From positions 1 through 42,383 of the IMG/VR virus record IMGVR_UViG_3300031962_000007: a stretch of 42,383 bases of DNA. The stretch is one strand, 5' to 3'. The notes under the pieces were generated by a model. It was given only the letters and a program-made list of their open reading frames with translations, did not search any database and was not told where the DNA came from. The translations under genes and the position numbers were made by a program. Shown piece after piece: positions 1 through 8,482 of this stretch. The stretch is from a virus. Every line of letters starts with the position of its first letter. The first letter of the stretch is position 1.

Positions 1-840
1 TTTTTCGGGTACTGGGTTCGCGGTTGTTCGTTTATAACGATCAACACGAGCCTTAGCGATTTTATTGGACAATTCTTCTCCAACATAAGCCAAAAGATCA
101 TCCCCATCAAGAGTAGCCATTGTTGAACGATGAATTTCTTTTAAGTCTCGTGCAACATATGGAAGAACTTGTTCAACTGTATATTCTTTCTTTTCGGTCA
201 GGCCTGCATCAATATACTGGGCAATAAGGGCCAAACTTAGTCTAGTTTTGGGTATCTTATTCGCATTAAGCGCAATCTCGCAGTCTTTCTCGAATTTCTG
301 CGCCCACTCTTGCGTTTTGCGATTGGCTTCGGCAGCCTTTGCTTCAGCTTCTTGCTGTTCTTTGAGAGCTTTAGCTTCGGCTTCTCGTTCTTTGTATTCC
401 TCTAGCTCGCGCTGTTCGGGCGTCATAGCCTGAAGTCGGAGCTGATTATAGAGAATTTCAGTAGCTAGCTTTTGAGCGTCTATTCCATTCTTTTTGCATT
501 CTTTGTCAAATGCTATAGGATCAGACTGTAGCATCGTGAGAAGTTTATCTGCCATATCTACTTTCTGAGCAGACGTGCGAGCTTTCTCTTCGATGCCAAA
601 TACTTTCTGAAGATCGGCCTTTAACTTATCTTCGTTTGAGGCATCGTACTCAACTTCTTTACCGTTAACATTCAACTTAAATATTTTTTTCGGTGCTTCC
701 CCAACGCCATTCTCGTCAACTTTTACAACCGGCGAGGTATCAACTTTCGGTGCAACTTTGGCATCGGCTTTAGAGGCTATCTGCGCCTCGCTAGATACTG
801 CTGGTGCAACTACGGCTGGTGCGGCGTTGGTTTCTGGCAT
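1..840 (-). CDS. Scaffold-like protein, 3' end cut by the window edge
   Basis: An open frame of 280 codons runs from an ATG at 840 to the left edge without a stop. The ATG follows a GGGGAG ribosome site. The N-terminus is Ala/Pro/Val-rich, a short globular stretch (KIFKLNVNGKEVEYDA) follows at about residues 53-68, and the rest is Glu/Lys/Ala/Gln-rich and probably helical. That composition and the position downstream of portal on the late strand fit a capsid scaffolding protein, which would direct shell assembly and then leave. The small N-terminal motif resembles those in phage scaffold proteins. The capsid gene would be expected just beyond the left edge. The function is inferred from composition and order, not from a catalytic motif. 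Confidence 0.7.
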   Translation of the reverse strand, partial: MPETNAAPAVVAPAVSSEAQIASKADAKVAPKVDTSPVVKVDENGVGEAPKKIFKLNVNGKEVEYDASNEDKLKADLQKVFGIEEKARTSAQKVDMADKLLTMLQSDPIAFDKECKKNGIDAQKLATEILYNQLRLQAMTPEQRELEEYKEREAEAKALKEQQEAEAKAAEANRKTQEWAQKFEKDCEIALNANKIPKTRLSLALIAQYIDAGLTEKKEYTVEQVLPYVARDLKEIHRSTMATLDGDDLLAYVGEELSNKIAKARVDRYKRTTANPVPEK

Positions 841-852
841 GGTTTATCTCCC

Positions 853-1119
853 CTAGAAATTCTCACCGAGGATAGTTCGTGCCCTTTCGGCCACGTTAGT
901 GATATCTCGTGTGAGTACGGACATCTGTGCCTTGTGAGCCGCGAGCGTCGCCAACATATCGGCGATGTCCGCGTCTCGATTCTTACGCGCTAAAACGGTC
1001 TGCGCGGCCTGCACTCCCCATAACACAACCGCAGACACCGCGATTATCGGGGAGCGAAGATAAGCGGCTTCACCGAGCAGTGCGATTGTGAGCAAGTAAA
1101 GAGCTATGTAGTCTCTCAT
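853..1119 (-). CDS. Small membrane protein with coiled-coil tail, unknown
   Basis: 88 residues starting MRDYIALYLL. The ATG overlaps the stop of the upstream gene as ATGA, which fixes the start and suggests coupling. A hydrophobic N-terminal half (about residues 4-38, one or two membrane segments) is followed by a charged helical half (ARKNRDADIADMLATLAAHK). The topology would suit a holin or an accessory membrane protein, but it lies between virion genes and scaffold, so the role is unknown. Confidence 0.6.
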   Translation of the reverse strand: MRDYIALYLLTIALLGEAAYLRSPIIAVSAVVLWGVQAAQTVLARKNRDADIADMLATLAAHKAQMSVLTRDITNVAERARTILGENF

Positions 1120-1376
1120 AGGTAGACGTTCCTGAAGTAATCCTCTGGCTTCTGCTCGATCTCGTTGAACGCCCACCCGTCCATCAGGTCGTCAGCCGCC
1201 CCGATGGCGTGGCCAAGCGTAGTGAACAAGCCATTACGTTTTCCTACTACTTTATCGTCCTTTATCATCAACATTTCGGCAGCAAACAATCCTTCCGCGT
1301 CTGGAATCACCCTGAACGCAAGAGAGACTACAGCCGCTTGCGGCTCCTTCTCTTCCCCGACTTGTGTTTTTGGCAT
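1116..1376 (-). CDS. Conserved-looking small phage protein, unknown
   Basis: 86 residues from MPKTQVG. I chose this ATG over one six codons upstream (1394) because AAGGAG sits six bases before it. The protein has no membrane segment and reads as a small mixed alpha/beta fold (AEMLMIKDDKVVGKRNG, then a C-terminal acidic/aromatic tail ending YFRNVYL). It sits in the late operon between virion proteins and scaffold. I do not recognise the family. Confidence 0.6.
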   Translation of the reverse strand: MPKTQVGEEKEPQAAVVSLAFRVIPDAEGLFAAEMLMIKDDKVVGKRNGLFTTLGHAIGAADDLMDGWAFNEIEQKPEDYFRNVYL

Positions 1377-1393
1377 CGCTTTCTCCTTTTTCA

Positions 1394-1528
1394 TTAGGTG
1401 TAAAAAATGTAAAAGTATGAATTTTCTAGAGAAACTTGAAAAATAGTTGCCGTAGGATTAGCAGTGAGCCAAGTCTGTACTTCGACTGGATTTGTTATGT
1501 CATAGGTAAAAATTGTAGCGATTTTCAT
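1394..1528 (-). CDS. Very small late-operon protein, unknown
   Basis: A 44-residue frame (MKIATIFTYDITNPVEVQTW...) fills the gap between two virion-region genes exactly. Its ATG directly follows the stop of the upstream gene (TAAATG) and its own stop overlaps the next possible ATG as TAATG. This tight fit and the protein-like composition argue that it is real. It is rich in beta-forming and aromatic residues near the C-terminus. Function unknown. Confidence 0.5.
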   Translation of the reverse strand: MKIATIFTYDITNPVEVQTWLTANPTATIFQVSLENSYFYIFYT

Positions 1529-2014
1529 TTAGAGTTCCGTCCAAGTAAGCGTCATTGCCGCCTGCCTATTGCTAGAAGTGGGATTACCTGTAACAAGCAA
1601 ACTATGTCCTGGATTCACATGAATAGAAAAATCCGGTAAAAAATTCAACGAATTTGAATTTTGCCCGTATATATAAGTGTCAAGCGGCGTACCGCCGCTC
1701 GAAACTACGGATAGTGTATACGCTAACATAGTAGAAGCAATACTACTCCCAACATTATTCGTGACCGGAGTGAAGACAGTACCATTAGCCGTGATAGTCG
1801 GATCGGCAAATAATCTAAAAGTAGTAGACACGTTTGCAGCAGTACAACTCAAGGCTACTTTATAAAGATAAAGAATCCTACCATTCCCCGCTGGATTCTT
1901 TATCAAAACAAGAGGATTGTCCGTGCCAGATGCTACCTGATTAAGTAATACAGAAATCGTATAGACCTGATCGGCAGTAACAAATTCCGAAATATGAGAA
2001 CCAACTTCGCTCAT
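1529..2014 (-). CDS. Putative virion structural protein
   Basis: 161 residues beginning MSEVGSHISEF. The sequence is Ser/Thr/Asn/Val-rich with alternating hydrophobic residues, typical of beta-sandwich capsid-decoration or fibre proteins, and has no catalytic motif. It ends TLTWTEL. It follows the 354-residue virion protein in a run of similar late genes between portal and scaffold, so a head or fibre accessory role is likely. The specific role is not known. Confidence 0.6.
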   Translation of the reverse strand: MSEVGSHISEFVTADQVYTISVLLNQVASGTDNPLVLIKNPAGNGRILYLYKVALSCTAANVSTTFRLFADPTITANGTVFTPVTNNVGSSIASTMLAYTLSVVSSGGTPLDTYIYGQNSNSLNFLPDFSIHVNPGHSLLVTGNPTSSNRQAAMTLTWTEL

Positions 2015-2029
2015 GCGATCCTACATTTT

Positions 2030-3094
2030 TTACTCATAAGAAATAGTTAAATCCCACGCACCCGTAGAAACAATTGTCAAGCCTACGTTGAACGGTACGT
2101 TATATTTTAATGTCGTCAATTGCAAGCCACTAGAAGAAGTGATGATACCTATAACTGTTCCCGAACCTGCCGTGTTGTCATAAATCGTAATAGTGCTGGT
2201 TGCTACAGCGGTCGTGTTTACTGTAATAGAATGCAACTTTCCAGGCGTATTCTTAAGAATGGTAGTTGCAGCAGTTGTTATATGGCCGAACTTAGTTTCT
2301 GTGACAATATTTCCTAGCCGTAGTATAGACACCTCAAGTGCCTGCAAGGTGGTATTGGTAGCACCGCCTCCGGTATTATTGTTCTGCAGAGTCGACGGAA
2401 GGTCTAAAATTTGAGACTTTGGAAAAAGAAAAGGCGTTTCAACAGTGTCGATTTGGTGAACTAAAGAATTGTCAATATAAAAATCGATGGACGCGAACGA
2501 ATACACAATTTCCCAAACATGATAGTTGCCGTCCAAAACAAAAGAATTGCTAACATTCCAACTAGTCTCGGCTACCGCCGTATCAGAAGAGGCGGCACGC
2601 GTAACGATATTTAGCGTTGTGCCAGTCAACTGGAAAAACATGCCATTGGTGGCGTTGAAGGCTCCCCAATTCCGCGTATTATTGGCGGTTCCCGTATCTC
2701 CTACCTTCAGAACAGCGTGGTAAACATTTTCGCAACCGGCAACAAATATGCCAACATCAACGCTTTGGTATTGCGCTGTAGAATTTGCCGTCGTACCCGT
2801 AGAGAGCTGAATGCGCCCAGCATTCTGCAAAACTGTAGCACTGCCTGTTACAGTCTCCGTCCAAAAGTTCGTGTCCTTTGCTCCAGCGAAAGAAGTACCC
2901 ACAAGGCGCACGAGAGAGCTAGTACGTAGGCTATGGACCTTGCTTACCCAAGATTGAGAGTCCGTAAAAGGATCAGTCGGCACAATGTACAACGCGCCAC
3001 TTTCGGCCACCGAACCAGTGTTAGAGGGAGTGACAGCATCGGTGAGAACTACTTGCGTCGCACCTTCATCCGAGCCTATGGGAGCATCAGCCAT
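2030..3094 (-). CDS. Putative virion/fibre protein with lectin-like middle domain
   Basis: 354 residues beginning MADAPIGSDEG. After a short acidic N-terminus there is a beta-rich middle part (about residues 80-240) with features like HVWEIVYSFASIDFYIDN, which looks like a concanavalin/LamG-type jelly roll in which a thin-film or surface ligand is bound. The last 90 residues (TITIYDNTAGSGTVIG, YNVPFNVGLTIVSTGAWDL) form a beta-rich C-terminal module common in phage structural proteins. A receptor-binding or capsid surface protein is the likeliest role. The domain assignment is by pattern only. Confidence 0.6.
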   Translation of the reverse strand: MADAPIGSDEGATQVVLTDAVTPSNTGSVAESGALYIVPTDPFTDSQSWVSKVHSLRTSSLVRLVGTSFAGAKDTNFWTETVTGSATVLQNAGRIQLSTGTTANSTAQYQSVDVGIFVAGCENVYHAVLKVGDTGTANNTRNWGAFNATNGMFFQLTGTTLNIVTRAASSDTAVAETSWNVSNSFVLDGNYHVWEIVYSFASIDFYIDNSLVHQIDTVETPFLFPKSQILDLPSTLQNNNTGGGATNTTLQALEVSILRLGNIVTETKFGHITTAATTILKNTPGKLHSITVNTTAVATSTITIYDNTAGSGTVIGIITSSSGLQLTTLKYNVPFNVGLTIVSTGAWDLTISYE

Positions 3095-3106
3095 TTTTGT
3101 CCCCTA

Positions 3107-3919
3107 TTAATGCGTAAAGAATGTTAGATATGTATCAAGAGCTGATGTGTCTCTATTTTTGAGCGTCACTTTAACAGAAGACCCCGAAGGAATCGTATAA
3201 GAGTCTTTCATATCAAACTCTGAATTCGGATTAGACACGCTCGTGAACCCATTCCAATAGACTACTTCGCTGCCCGTGACTCCGATGGCGACCGTCATTT
3301 TTAGTGTACCCGACATTGCAGCATGAATATGATCTAGCTTAACAGGACCGGCGACGGAATGAGTAACAGTTGCTCCCGAAGCCACAGCCGCATCGGTAAA
3401 ATATGTGAGGACAGGCGTTACGCCACCTATCTGGACGTTGATGGGGGATTGGTCAGATGCAACGACGACTGGGACCGAATTTGCCATCGTGTTCTGCCCA
3501 AGGGAGATGGCCGAGCCCCCTACTTGCGTGAGATTTTCCGCCACCGTATTGGTAACGAAAGAATTTGTGCCGATAACATTGACCGCACCAGGCGATGTGC
3601 CATAAGCTGACGGCGCACCTAAAGCTGTGGTATCCCACTGAATAACGTTTACATTCTGCGTGCCGCTAGGAGTAATAGTAGCTGCGACACGTAAGTTTCC
3701 GTTCACATCTAATGAAAGAGGATTAGTTTGCCCCGTTGTATAAAGAGGGGCGGCAGTAGTAACCGCACCCTGAATCAATACACCATTTTGGCCGGAAGTC
3801 GTACTTCCTTGAGCATAATCTTCCGATGGATTAATCGTCGTTCCAACGGCGTTTGCCACCTCGGTGGTGAACTCAGAAGCGAGGGCCCGTACCGGTAGTT
3901 GTGAATCATTATCTGCCAT
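3107..3919 (-). CDS. Putative virion/fibre structural protein
   Basis: 270 residues beginning MADNDSQLPVRAL. It is Thr/Ser/Val/Asn-rich and beta-rich throughout, with no catalytic motif. An N-terminal stretch (ATTINPSEDY..., LSLDVNGNLRVAAT) resembles virion proteins, and the C-terminus looks like a compact beta domain ending LDTYLTFFTH. It shares the MADND start with the 332-residue fibre-like protein at 4802-5800, which may be a common virion-attachment peptide. Spacing to its neighbours is 1-12 bases, so it is part of the same late operon. Confidence 0.6.
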   Translation of the reverse strand: MADNDSQLPVRALASEFTTEVANAVGTTINPSEDYAQGSTTSGQNGVLIQGAVTTAAPLYTTGQTNPLSLDVNGNLRVAATITPSGTQNVNVIQWDTTALGAPSAYGTSPGAVNVIGTNSFVTNTVAENLTQVGGSAISLGQNTMANSVPVVVASDQSPINVQIGGVTPVLTYFTDAAVASGATVTHSVAGPVKLDHIHAAMSGTLKMTVAIGVTGSEVVYWNGFTSVSNPNSEFDMKDSYTIPSGSSVKVTLKNRDTSALDTYLTFFTH

Positions 3920-3920
3920 A

Positions 3921-4115
3921 TTATTTCTCCGTTAGAATTTTTTGAATTTCCGCGATGCGCTTGTTAGATGCCTCGACGTTCTCCGAAATCTTTGCTTTTT
4001 CGTCCTCGATCTCCATGACTCTCAGCTCAAGCCGCTTAAGGTTAAGTTGAAGGCCAAACATCTCCACTTCGAGTCGCTTGGAGTTCAGTCTCTTGCTTGG
4101 ATCATGGTCTGACAC
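3921..4115 (-). CDS. Small coiled-coil protein
   Basis: 64 residues, strongly charged, with heptad-like spacing of Leu/Met/Ile (LQLNLKRLELRVMEIEDEK and on to the C-terminus) and no glycine-rich or membrane segment. It is probably a single helix or coiled-coil dimer. It ends one base before the next gene begins. A linker or trimerisation aid for the adjacent fibre-like proteins is possible, but this is inference. Confidence 0.55.
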   Translation of the reverse strand: MSDHDPSKRLNSKRLEVEMFGLQLNLKRLELRVMEIEDEKAKISENVEASNKRIAEIQKILTEK

Positions 4116-4116
4116 G

Positions 4117-4773
4117 CTATTCCCCCATCAAATTAACACGAAATTGTCTTAGACCAGGCGCATACTGAAGCACTGTGACAGTAATGACATCGCCGCTAAC
4201 CGCCGGTATGGGTGCGCCAGCATACGAGATATCCAAAGTTTGCGTGGCGGTTGACGTTCGTCCGCCCCCTATGATGGAGCCGTTCTTGCGAATCAAGAAC
4301 TCGCCCACATACGTGCCCCACCCTACCATTTGCGTCACATGAAACGACGAGACAGGAACCGTGTAGGATAAGATTGTCGTCTCTATTCCGCTCGGCACCG
4401 TGTCGCTCGTGGCGAATAGGTTTACGCCGGTCGGATTCGGCACCTCCGCAACTATCCAAGGAACGGTACCTTGGGTAACGACTGTGGCCGTGTTTCCGTC
4501 AATATCCAACGGACGGCCCCAGTCTATAAGAAGGGCTTTCTCGCTTGAATTCTTGGCGAACTCCACCAAGTAGCCGAGACTGTCCAGGTATACGCGAAGA
4601 TTGGACACGTCCTCGGCGGTGAACAACGAGCAGTCCACTGTCGTGTTGAACTCACCCGCCGCTGTGGCCGTGGTGATGGCTCCATTGACAAGAGCCAAAA
4701 GACCGAACGGGACGTTGAACGCGGTTTGGGCCGCCAACTGAGTGGCCAGATATGTAGGTACAGGACCAGCCAT
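4117..4773 (-). CDS. Putative virion structural protein
   Basis: 218 residues beginning MAGPVPTYLATQLAA. Beta-rich with Thr/Val/Gly repeats and a C-terminal segment ending LRQFRVNLMGE. It contains SYTVPVSSFHVTQMVGWGTY and later EFLIRKNGSIIGGGRT, which read as a receptor-type beta-sandwich seen in phage fibre and head-decoration proteins. It is co-directional and tightly spaced with the other virion genes. No enzymatic motif was seen. Confidence 0.55.
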   Translation of the reverse strand: MAGPVPTYLATQLAAQTAFNVPFGLLALVNGAITTATAAGEFNTTVDCSLFTAEDVSNLRVYLDSLGYLVEFAKNSSEKALLIDWGRPLDIDGNTATVVTQGTVPWIVAEVPNPTGVNLFATSDTVPSGIETTILSYTVPVSSFHVTQMVGWGTYVGEFLIRKNGSIIGGGRTSTATQTLDISYAGAPIPAVSGDVITVTVLQYAPGLRQFRVNLMGE

Positions 4774-4801
4774 TATATAGTCACTCTAATAGAGTTTATT
4801 T

Positions 4802-5800
4802 CTAGACAGCGATTACTTCTTCGAGTATTAGCGTAGAAACTTCTCCATTATTAAGGTTCATGTAAAGATTGCCGCCGTTTCGAGCTTGAGCATATACTTC
4901 ATAGACATGAGATGCAGTATCCGCAGGATGATGAACAATATCAATAGCAATTGATACCCCAAAATCTGCCGGAGTAGCAATGTTGACAGTTCCATTGTGT
5001 GACAAAGAAAAACCAAAAGTAGCGTCGCCAATATTAACTCCATCCTTAAATATTGTCCAATCGCCATTTAAGCAGTCTACGTCTAAAAAAGCATTGCCAG
5101 TAAATTTAATATGAACGAGATGGGCCGCGTCGCTCAGTGCAATTGCTTTAGATAAACCTGTAGTAACGAAAGTTGTTGAAGTAGTGTGAAACTGAGTATT
5201 TGATTGAGCATAAGCAATAGTCGGAGTATTACCTGCCCCGCTGGCCGCAGCTGTAATACGCCCGTTCGCATCTACCGTTATATTAGCCGATGTATAAGAA
5301 CCAGGAGTAACGGCCGTGTTTATAAGATCGAGAGCAGGAGTAGTTCCGCCGGTGGAGGAGATATTACCAGCAGTACCAGATACGCTTATGACTTTACTAT
5401 TGAGCTGAGTTTGAATTGCGGAAGTAACTCCAGAAAGATAATTTACTTCGGTTGCGCTCGCTCCACCGCCAACGATGAAGCCAGAACCGTCTGACACCAT
5501 TACTGTATCGCTTGGCTGCGTAGCTAGTTTGGTAAACGCAATTGCGGCACTTGTGCTAATTTGCGTGTTTGTAATCGTACCAGAGGCAATTTTGGTCGCA
5601 GTAATCGCGCCCGTTGAGATAGTTGCCACTTGACTTCCAGTGCCTGGACCAGCTGCCACGTCGCCAGTAAGCCGATTTATACCTCCGTCAGCCACAAGGG
5701 TGAGCGGCGTCCATGCCGGACTTCCCCCTCCGAATCCTTCTAGTCCTTGGGTTACTTGGTTGTATCTTAGATTGTTTATACTTTTGTCATTGTCTGCCAT
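4802..5800 (-). CDS. Tail-fibre-like protein
   Basis: 332 residues beginning MADNDKSINNLRYNQ. Residues about 70-200 carry repeat-like phrases common in phage fibre proteins (GAITATKIASGTITNTQIS; EVNYLSGVTSAIQTQLNSK; then ITVDANGRITAAASG), consistent with a trimeric beta-structured shaft. The C-terminal 130 residues look like a separate globular head. A host-recognition or surface fibre role is likely. The gene is more AT-rich than portal or terminase, suggesting separate acquisition. It lies between portal and scaffold rather than in the tail cluster, which is unusual for a tail fibre. Confidence 0.65.
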   Translation of the reverse strand: MADNDKSINNLRYNQVTQGLEGFGGGSPAWTPLTLVADGGINRLTGDVAAGPGTGSQVATISTGAITATKIASGTITNTQISTSAAIAFTKLATQPSDTVMVSDGSGFIVGGGASATEVNYLSGVTSAIQTQLNSKVISVSGTAGNISSTGGTTPALDLINTAVTPGSYTSANITVDANGRITAAASGAGNTPTIAYAQSNTQFHTTSTTFVTTGLSKAIALSDAAHLVHIKFTGNAFLDVDCLNGDWTIFKDGVNIGDATFGFSLSHNGTVNIATPADFGVSIAIDIVHHPADTASHVYEVYAQARNGGNLYMNLNNGEVSTLILEEVIAV

Positions 5801-5825
5801 TTTATTCTCCTTGGTTTATTTGGTA

Positions 5826-6206
5826 CTAGCTATTCACTACACTTGGCGGAGGAACAACTGTCACGTCGTCGTAGTCCGCATTGTTTCTGGCATTCATGGT
5901 GACTGTAAGGTTCATTCCGAAACTAGAGGCCGTGTATAAAATCTTGTAGTAGCGACTGAACACGGGGTTAAGGTGCCAGATCGTCGTGCCCGCCATAGTG
6001 ATGCTGACAGTCAGGCCCGAAACGGCCACGAAGTTCTGGCCGTCCACCGATTCGTAGACCGCGAGCGTTCCGGTCCCGCCGCCTACGGGCGCGTACGTGG
6101 CCGACAACGACAAGATATCGATGGTACTGAGGTCTAAGACGACGCCGGTCGTGGTCGTCTGGTTTAGGACGCTTATTACGGCTCTATTATCTGCGATTAG
6201 GGACAT
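5826..6206 (-). CDS. Small beta-rich virion protein
   Basis: 126 residues beginning MSLIADNRAVISVLN. The alternating hydrophobic pattern (TLAVYESVDGQNFVAVSG, YYKILYTASSFGMNLTVTM) reads as a single immunoglobulin-like or jelly-roll beta sandwich ending in a Pro/Val tail. It sits directly after portal in the transcript with 15 bases between. It could be a head-decoration or fibre base protein. It has no enzyme motif. Confidence 0.55.
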   Translation of the reverse strand: MSLIADNRAVISVLNQTTTTGVVLDLSTIDILSLSATYAPVGGGTGTLAVYESVDGQNFVAVSGLTVSITMAGTTIWHLNPVFSRYYKILYTASSFGMNLTVTMNARNNADYDDVTVVPPPSVVNS

Positions 6207-6221
6207 GTTTGGGCTCCTTGG

Positions 6222-8318
6222 TTATTTTTTGGGCGGCGCGGCGTTGCCCATCTGCGATGCGGCAGCCGTCACCATCGGTGGCGTTGCCTTGGGTAAAATC
6301 GGTGCTCGCGGCGGCTTTATGGCCCCCGCCGCCTGCGCCAACGGCGGTGCGGCATTCGTCACCGGCGCGGCCCCTGCTGGCATGGGATTCGCCACGGGTC
6401 CTGGCGTCGGCTGTTCCGGCATGGGTGCTCCTGGGGGCGGCCCCTGGACGTTATTGCCCATCAATGCCATCAAGCGCGGGTCGTCAAGGGACTGGATTCC
6501 TGGGAATAAAAATTGGGCATGGGTCATATTGTGCTGAATAACCGCCGCCATAACGGGATCGTTCTGCTTCTGTCGCAATGCGGGGTCCATCATAATCACA
6601 AAATGCTGCTGGATATGATTCGCGTGGTTGTCCCAAGGCGAGGCTATTTGCGGCAAGCCACGCCGAAGTTGCTCGTTCTCTTTTATGATGAGCATGTTCT
6701 CGGCCTCTGGTCCCTCCGTCATGGGATCGAGTTGGCCCGTCTCAAGCACCTCGAAATATTGGTTGGCGTCCTTTATGAGGCCCTTCGCCATCAAGTCCTG
6801 CGCGATCTGTAGCTTGCCCGCCTCCGAGCGCGTCGCTGGATTTCCAGCCGACACGATCACGCGGGAGATGTTGGACAGGTCCGCGCCGGAGAACTCACCC
6901 ATGTACGGCGACTTGCTCGCGCCCGCTATAGTAATCATGCGCTTCGTGTTGGCGAAGCTCTTTAGCATGTTAAAAAGTCCTGTGGCCGAGCGTTCAAGAA
7001 AACTGATATATGCCTGTTGAATAGGTGAATTGAATACCAACGCTTGAGCCTGGAGAAAGGCCATGGCAGTACCAGATTCAACACCAGTTGGCGGTTGGCC
7101 GCGCAAAATTGAAGGAAGGCCACTTAATTTCTCCATTTGACTCTCTAGAATGTCAAGGAACTTAAAGACTTCGGCGGGTGTTTTGCATAACTCTAAACCA
7201 ACTGGCACACCATTCTTCATGTTTGTCTTGATAAAATTCAAGCCCTCGATCACCTGCTCTGGTTTTGTCTGGGTAGACTCGTCGATTACGATGTTGGTGA
7301 TGGCAAAGGCTTGCTGATTGGTCACGATAACGCTTAGCGTCTTGTCGTAGGCGTACTGTAGCTTGACCAGGGAGGTCATCACAGTGCTGCCAAAATTGTT
7401 GAAGAGCGTCTGGTCCGGCATCATCGGGTAAAGCGGAATCTCGTCGTATGGGAGCGCGGTGTCGAGAATCCACGTGTCCGCGTCTATGTACTGGGTGATG
7501 CGCCCCTCTGGGCAGGCGGCGGTCTTCCTGTGGATGAACGTATAAACTGGAATCAGGTCCGAGTTGGATGTCTGGGCGTCCACGATGTGACCGAAGCGGA
7601 AGCGTTGAAGGGTAGTGGGCATAGAGTAACCCTTAAGCTCGTCCAGCAAGTCTGGCCGCTGGGCGATTAGATCCCATTTGTTGAGATACTCGCGAACAAT
7701 ATACCAGTCGTTGTCCACATCCATGCGCGTGTAGTCTCGGATTACGTCCATGGGGCCTAGAATAGCGTATTGAAAGTCTCCCTCCTTTACTGGCACCTGC
7801 TTGCCGGAAGGGTCGGACATCACGTCCACGATCTGGCCGATGTCCGCGTTCCACTTCTCAAACATCCATCCCTCGCCCGTAACAAGCCCGTAGGTGAGGG
7901 CCATCTTGTAGGCGTCTTCCATGTGCTTAACTTTCAAGTAGTAGTTGCTTACGGAGTCAAAGATGATGTCCTGTGACATACTCTTATGGTCATCATTTAT
8001 GGCCTCTGGTTGGAAGGAAGGCCGTTGATTCGCTATCGTGCTCACAAGGCCAGTGACGATAGAACGATAAATGTTGGATTCAATAAGCTTGTACTGCCCA
8101 CGATCTCCGCCGAAGCGGATGCCGATTTTCATCTCGGAACGCATCCACATTTCCCAATTGGTGCGCCACGTGGTCAGCTTGCCGGTACGGAGGGCATAAT
8201 CTTGGTAGTCGTTGACCCGCCGCTCACACTCCGGCAATAAGTCTTCAACGGGCAACGTGGCGAAATATTGATCCGGCTCGCCGCCGAACGTCTTCGAGTT
8301 CATTGAACCACTGGCCAT
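6222..8318 (-). CDS. Portal protein
   Basis: 698 residues. It lies directly downstream of the large terminase with one small gene between, the standard place for portal, the dodecameric head vertex through which DNA enters and leaves. The N-terminal third has the usual portal flavour (ERRVNDYQDYALRTGKLTTW, ...GLVSTIANQRPSFQPEA, LTYGLVTGEGWMFEKW), with mixed alpha/beta wing and stem regions after it. The last 100 residues are Pro/Ala/Met-rich and probably disordered. The length fits long podovirus portals. The ATG overlaps the previous stop (TAATG). I did not see a fused protease or other extra domain. Confidence 0.88.
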   Translation of the reverse strand: MASGSMNSKTFGGEPDQYFATLPVEDLLPECERRVNDYQDYALRTGKLTTWRTNWEMWMRSEMKIGIRFGGDRGQYKLIESNIYRSIVTGLVSTIANQRPSFQPEAINDDHKSMSQDIIFDSVSNYYLKVKHMEDAYKMALTYGLVTGEGWMFEKWNADIGQIVDVMSDPSGKQVPVKEGDFQYAILGPMDVIRDYTRMDVDNDWYIVREYLNKWDLIAQRPDLLDELKGYSMPTTLQRFRFGHIVDAQTSNSDLIPVYTFIHRKTAACPEGRITQYIDADTWILDTALPYDEIPLYPMMPDQTLFNNFGSTVMTSLVKLQYAYDKTLSVIVTNQQAFAITNIVIDESTQTKPEQVIEGLNFIKTNMKNGVPVGLELCKTPAEVFKFLDILESQMEKLSGLPSILRGQPPTGVESGTAMAFLQAQALVFNSPIQQAYISFLERSATGLFNMLKSFANTKRMITIAGASKSPYMGEFSGADLSNISRVIVSAGNPATRSEAGKLQIAQDLMAKGLIKDANQYFEVLETGQLDPMTEGPEAENMLIIKENEQLRRGLPQIASPWDNHANHIQQHFVIMMDPALRQKQNDPVMAAVIQHNMTHAQFLFPGIQSLDDPRLMALMGNNVQGPPPGAPMPEQPTPGPVANPMPAGAAPVTNAAPPLAQAAGAIKPPRAPILPKATPPMVTAAASQMGNAAPPKK

Positions 8319-8482
8319 TATTTCGCTCCGTTTTCTTTTTGTTTATATTCGATTAATATCCGGCTGTAGATTCTACGGCAACAATCCTTGCAACCGTCTA
8401 GGTGGTGAAGGAACGCTGCAAAATCGTCTGCCGTATGGTCCCCGCGTTTTACTTTTTCGCAATAAGGATTGTCGCTAGTCAT
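8318..8482 (-). CDS. Small zinc-finger-like protein between terminase and portal
   Basis: A 54-residue frame (MTSDNPYCEKVKRG...) fits exactly between terminase and portal: it overlaps the terminase end by 8 bases and its stop overlaps the portal ATG as TAATG. It contains FLHHLDGCKDCCRRIY, an H-x3-C-x2-C pattern like the zf-HC2 (anti-sigma type) zinc finger, plus an N-terminal Cys. It may bind zinc and act as a small regulator or packaging accessory. The zinc motif is seen; the role is unknown. Confidence 0.6.
   Translation of the reverse strand: MTSDNPYCEKVKRGDHTADDFAAFLHHLDGCKDCCRRIYSRILIEYKQKENGAK

Noticed and set aside
6097-6541. Gly/Ala-rich plus-strand frames opposite the portal C-terminus
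   Set aside because: Antisense to the Pro/Ala-rich portal tail, with no ribosome site and in the wrong direction for the operon.
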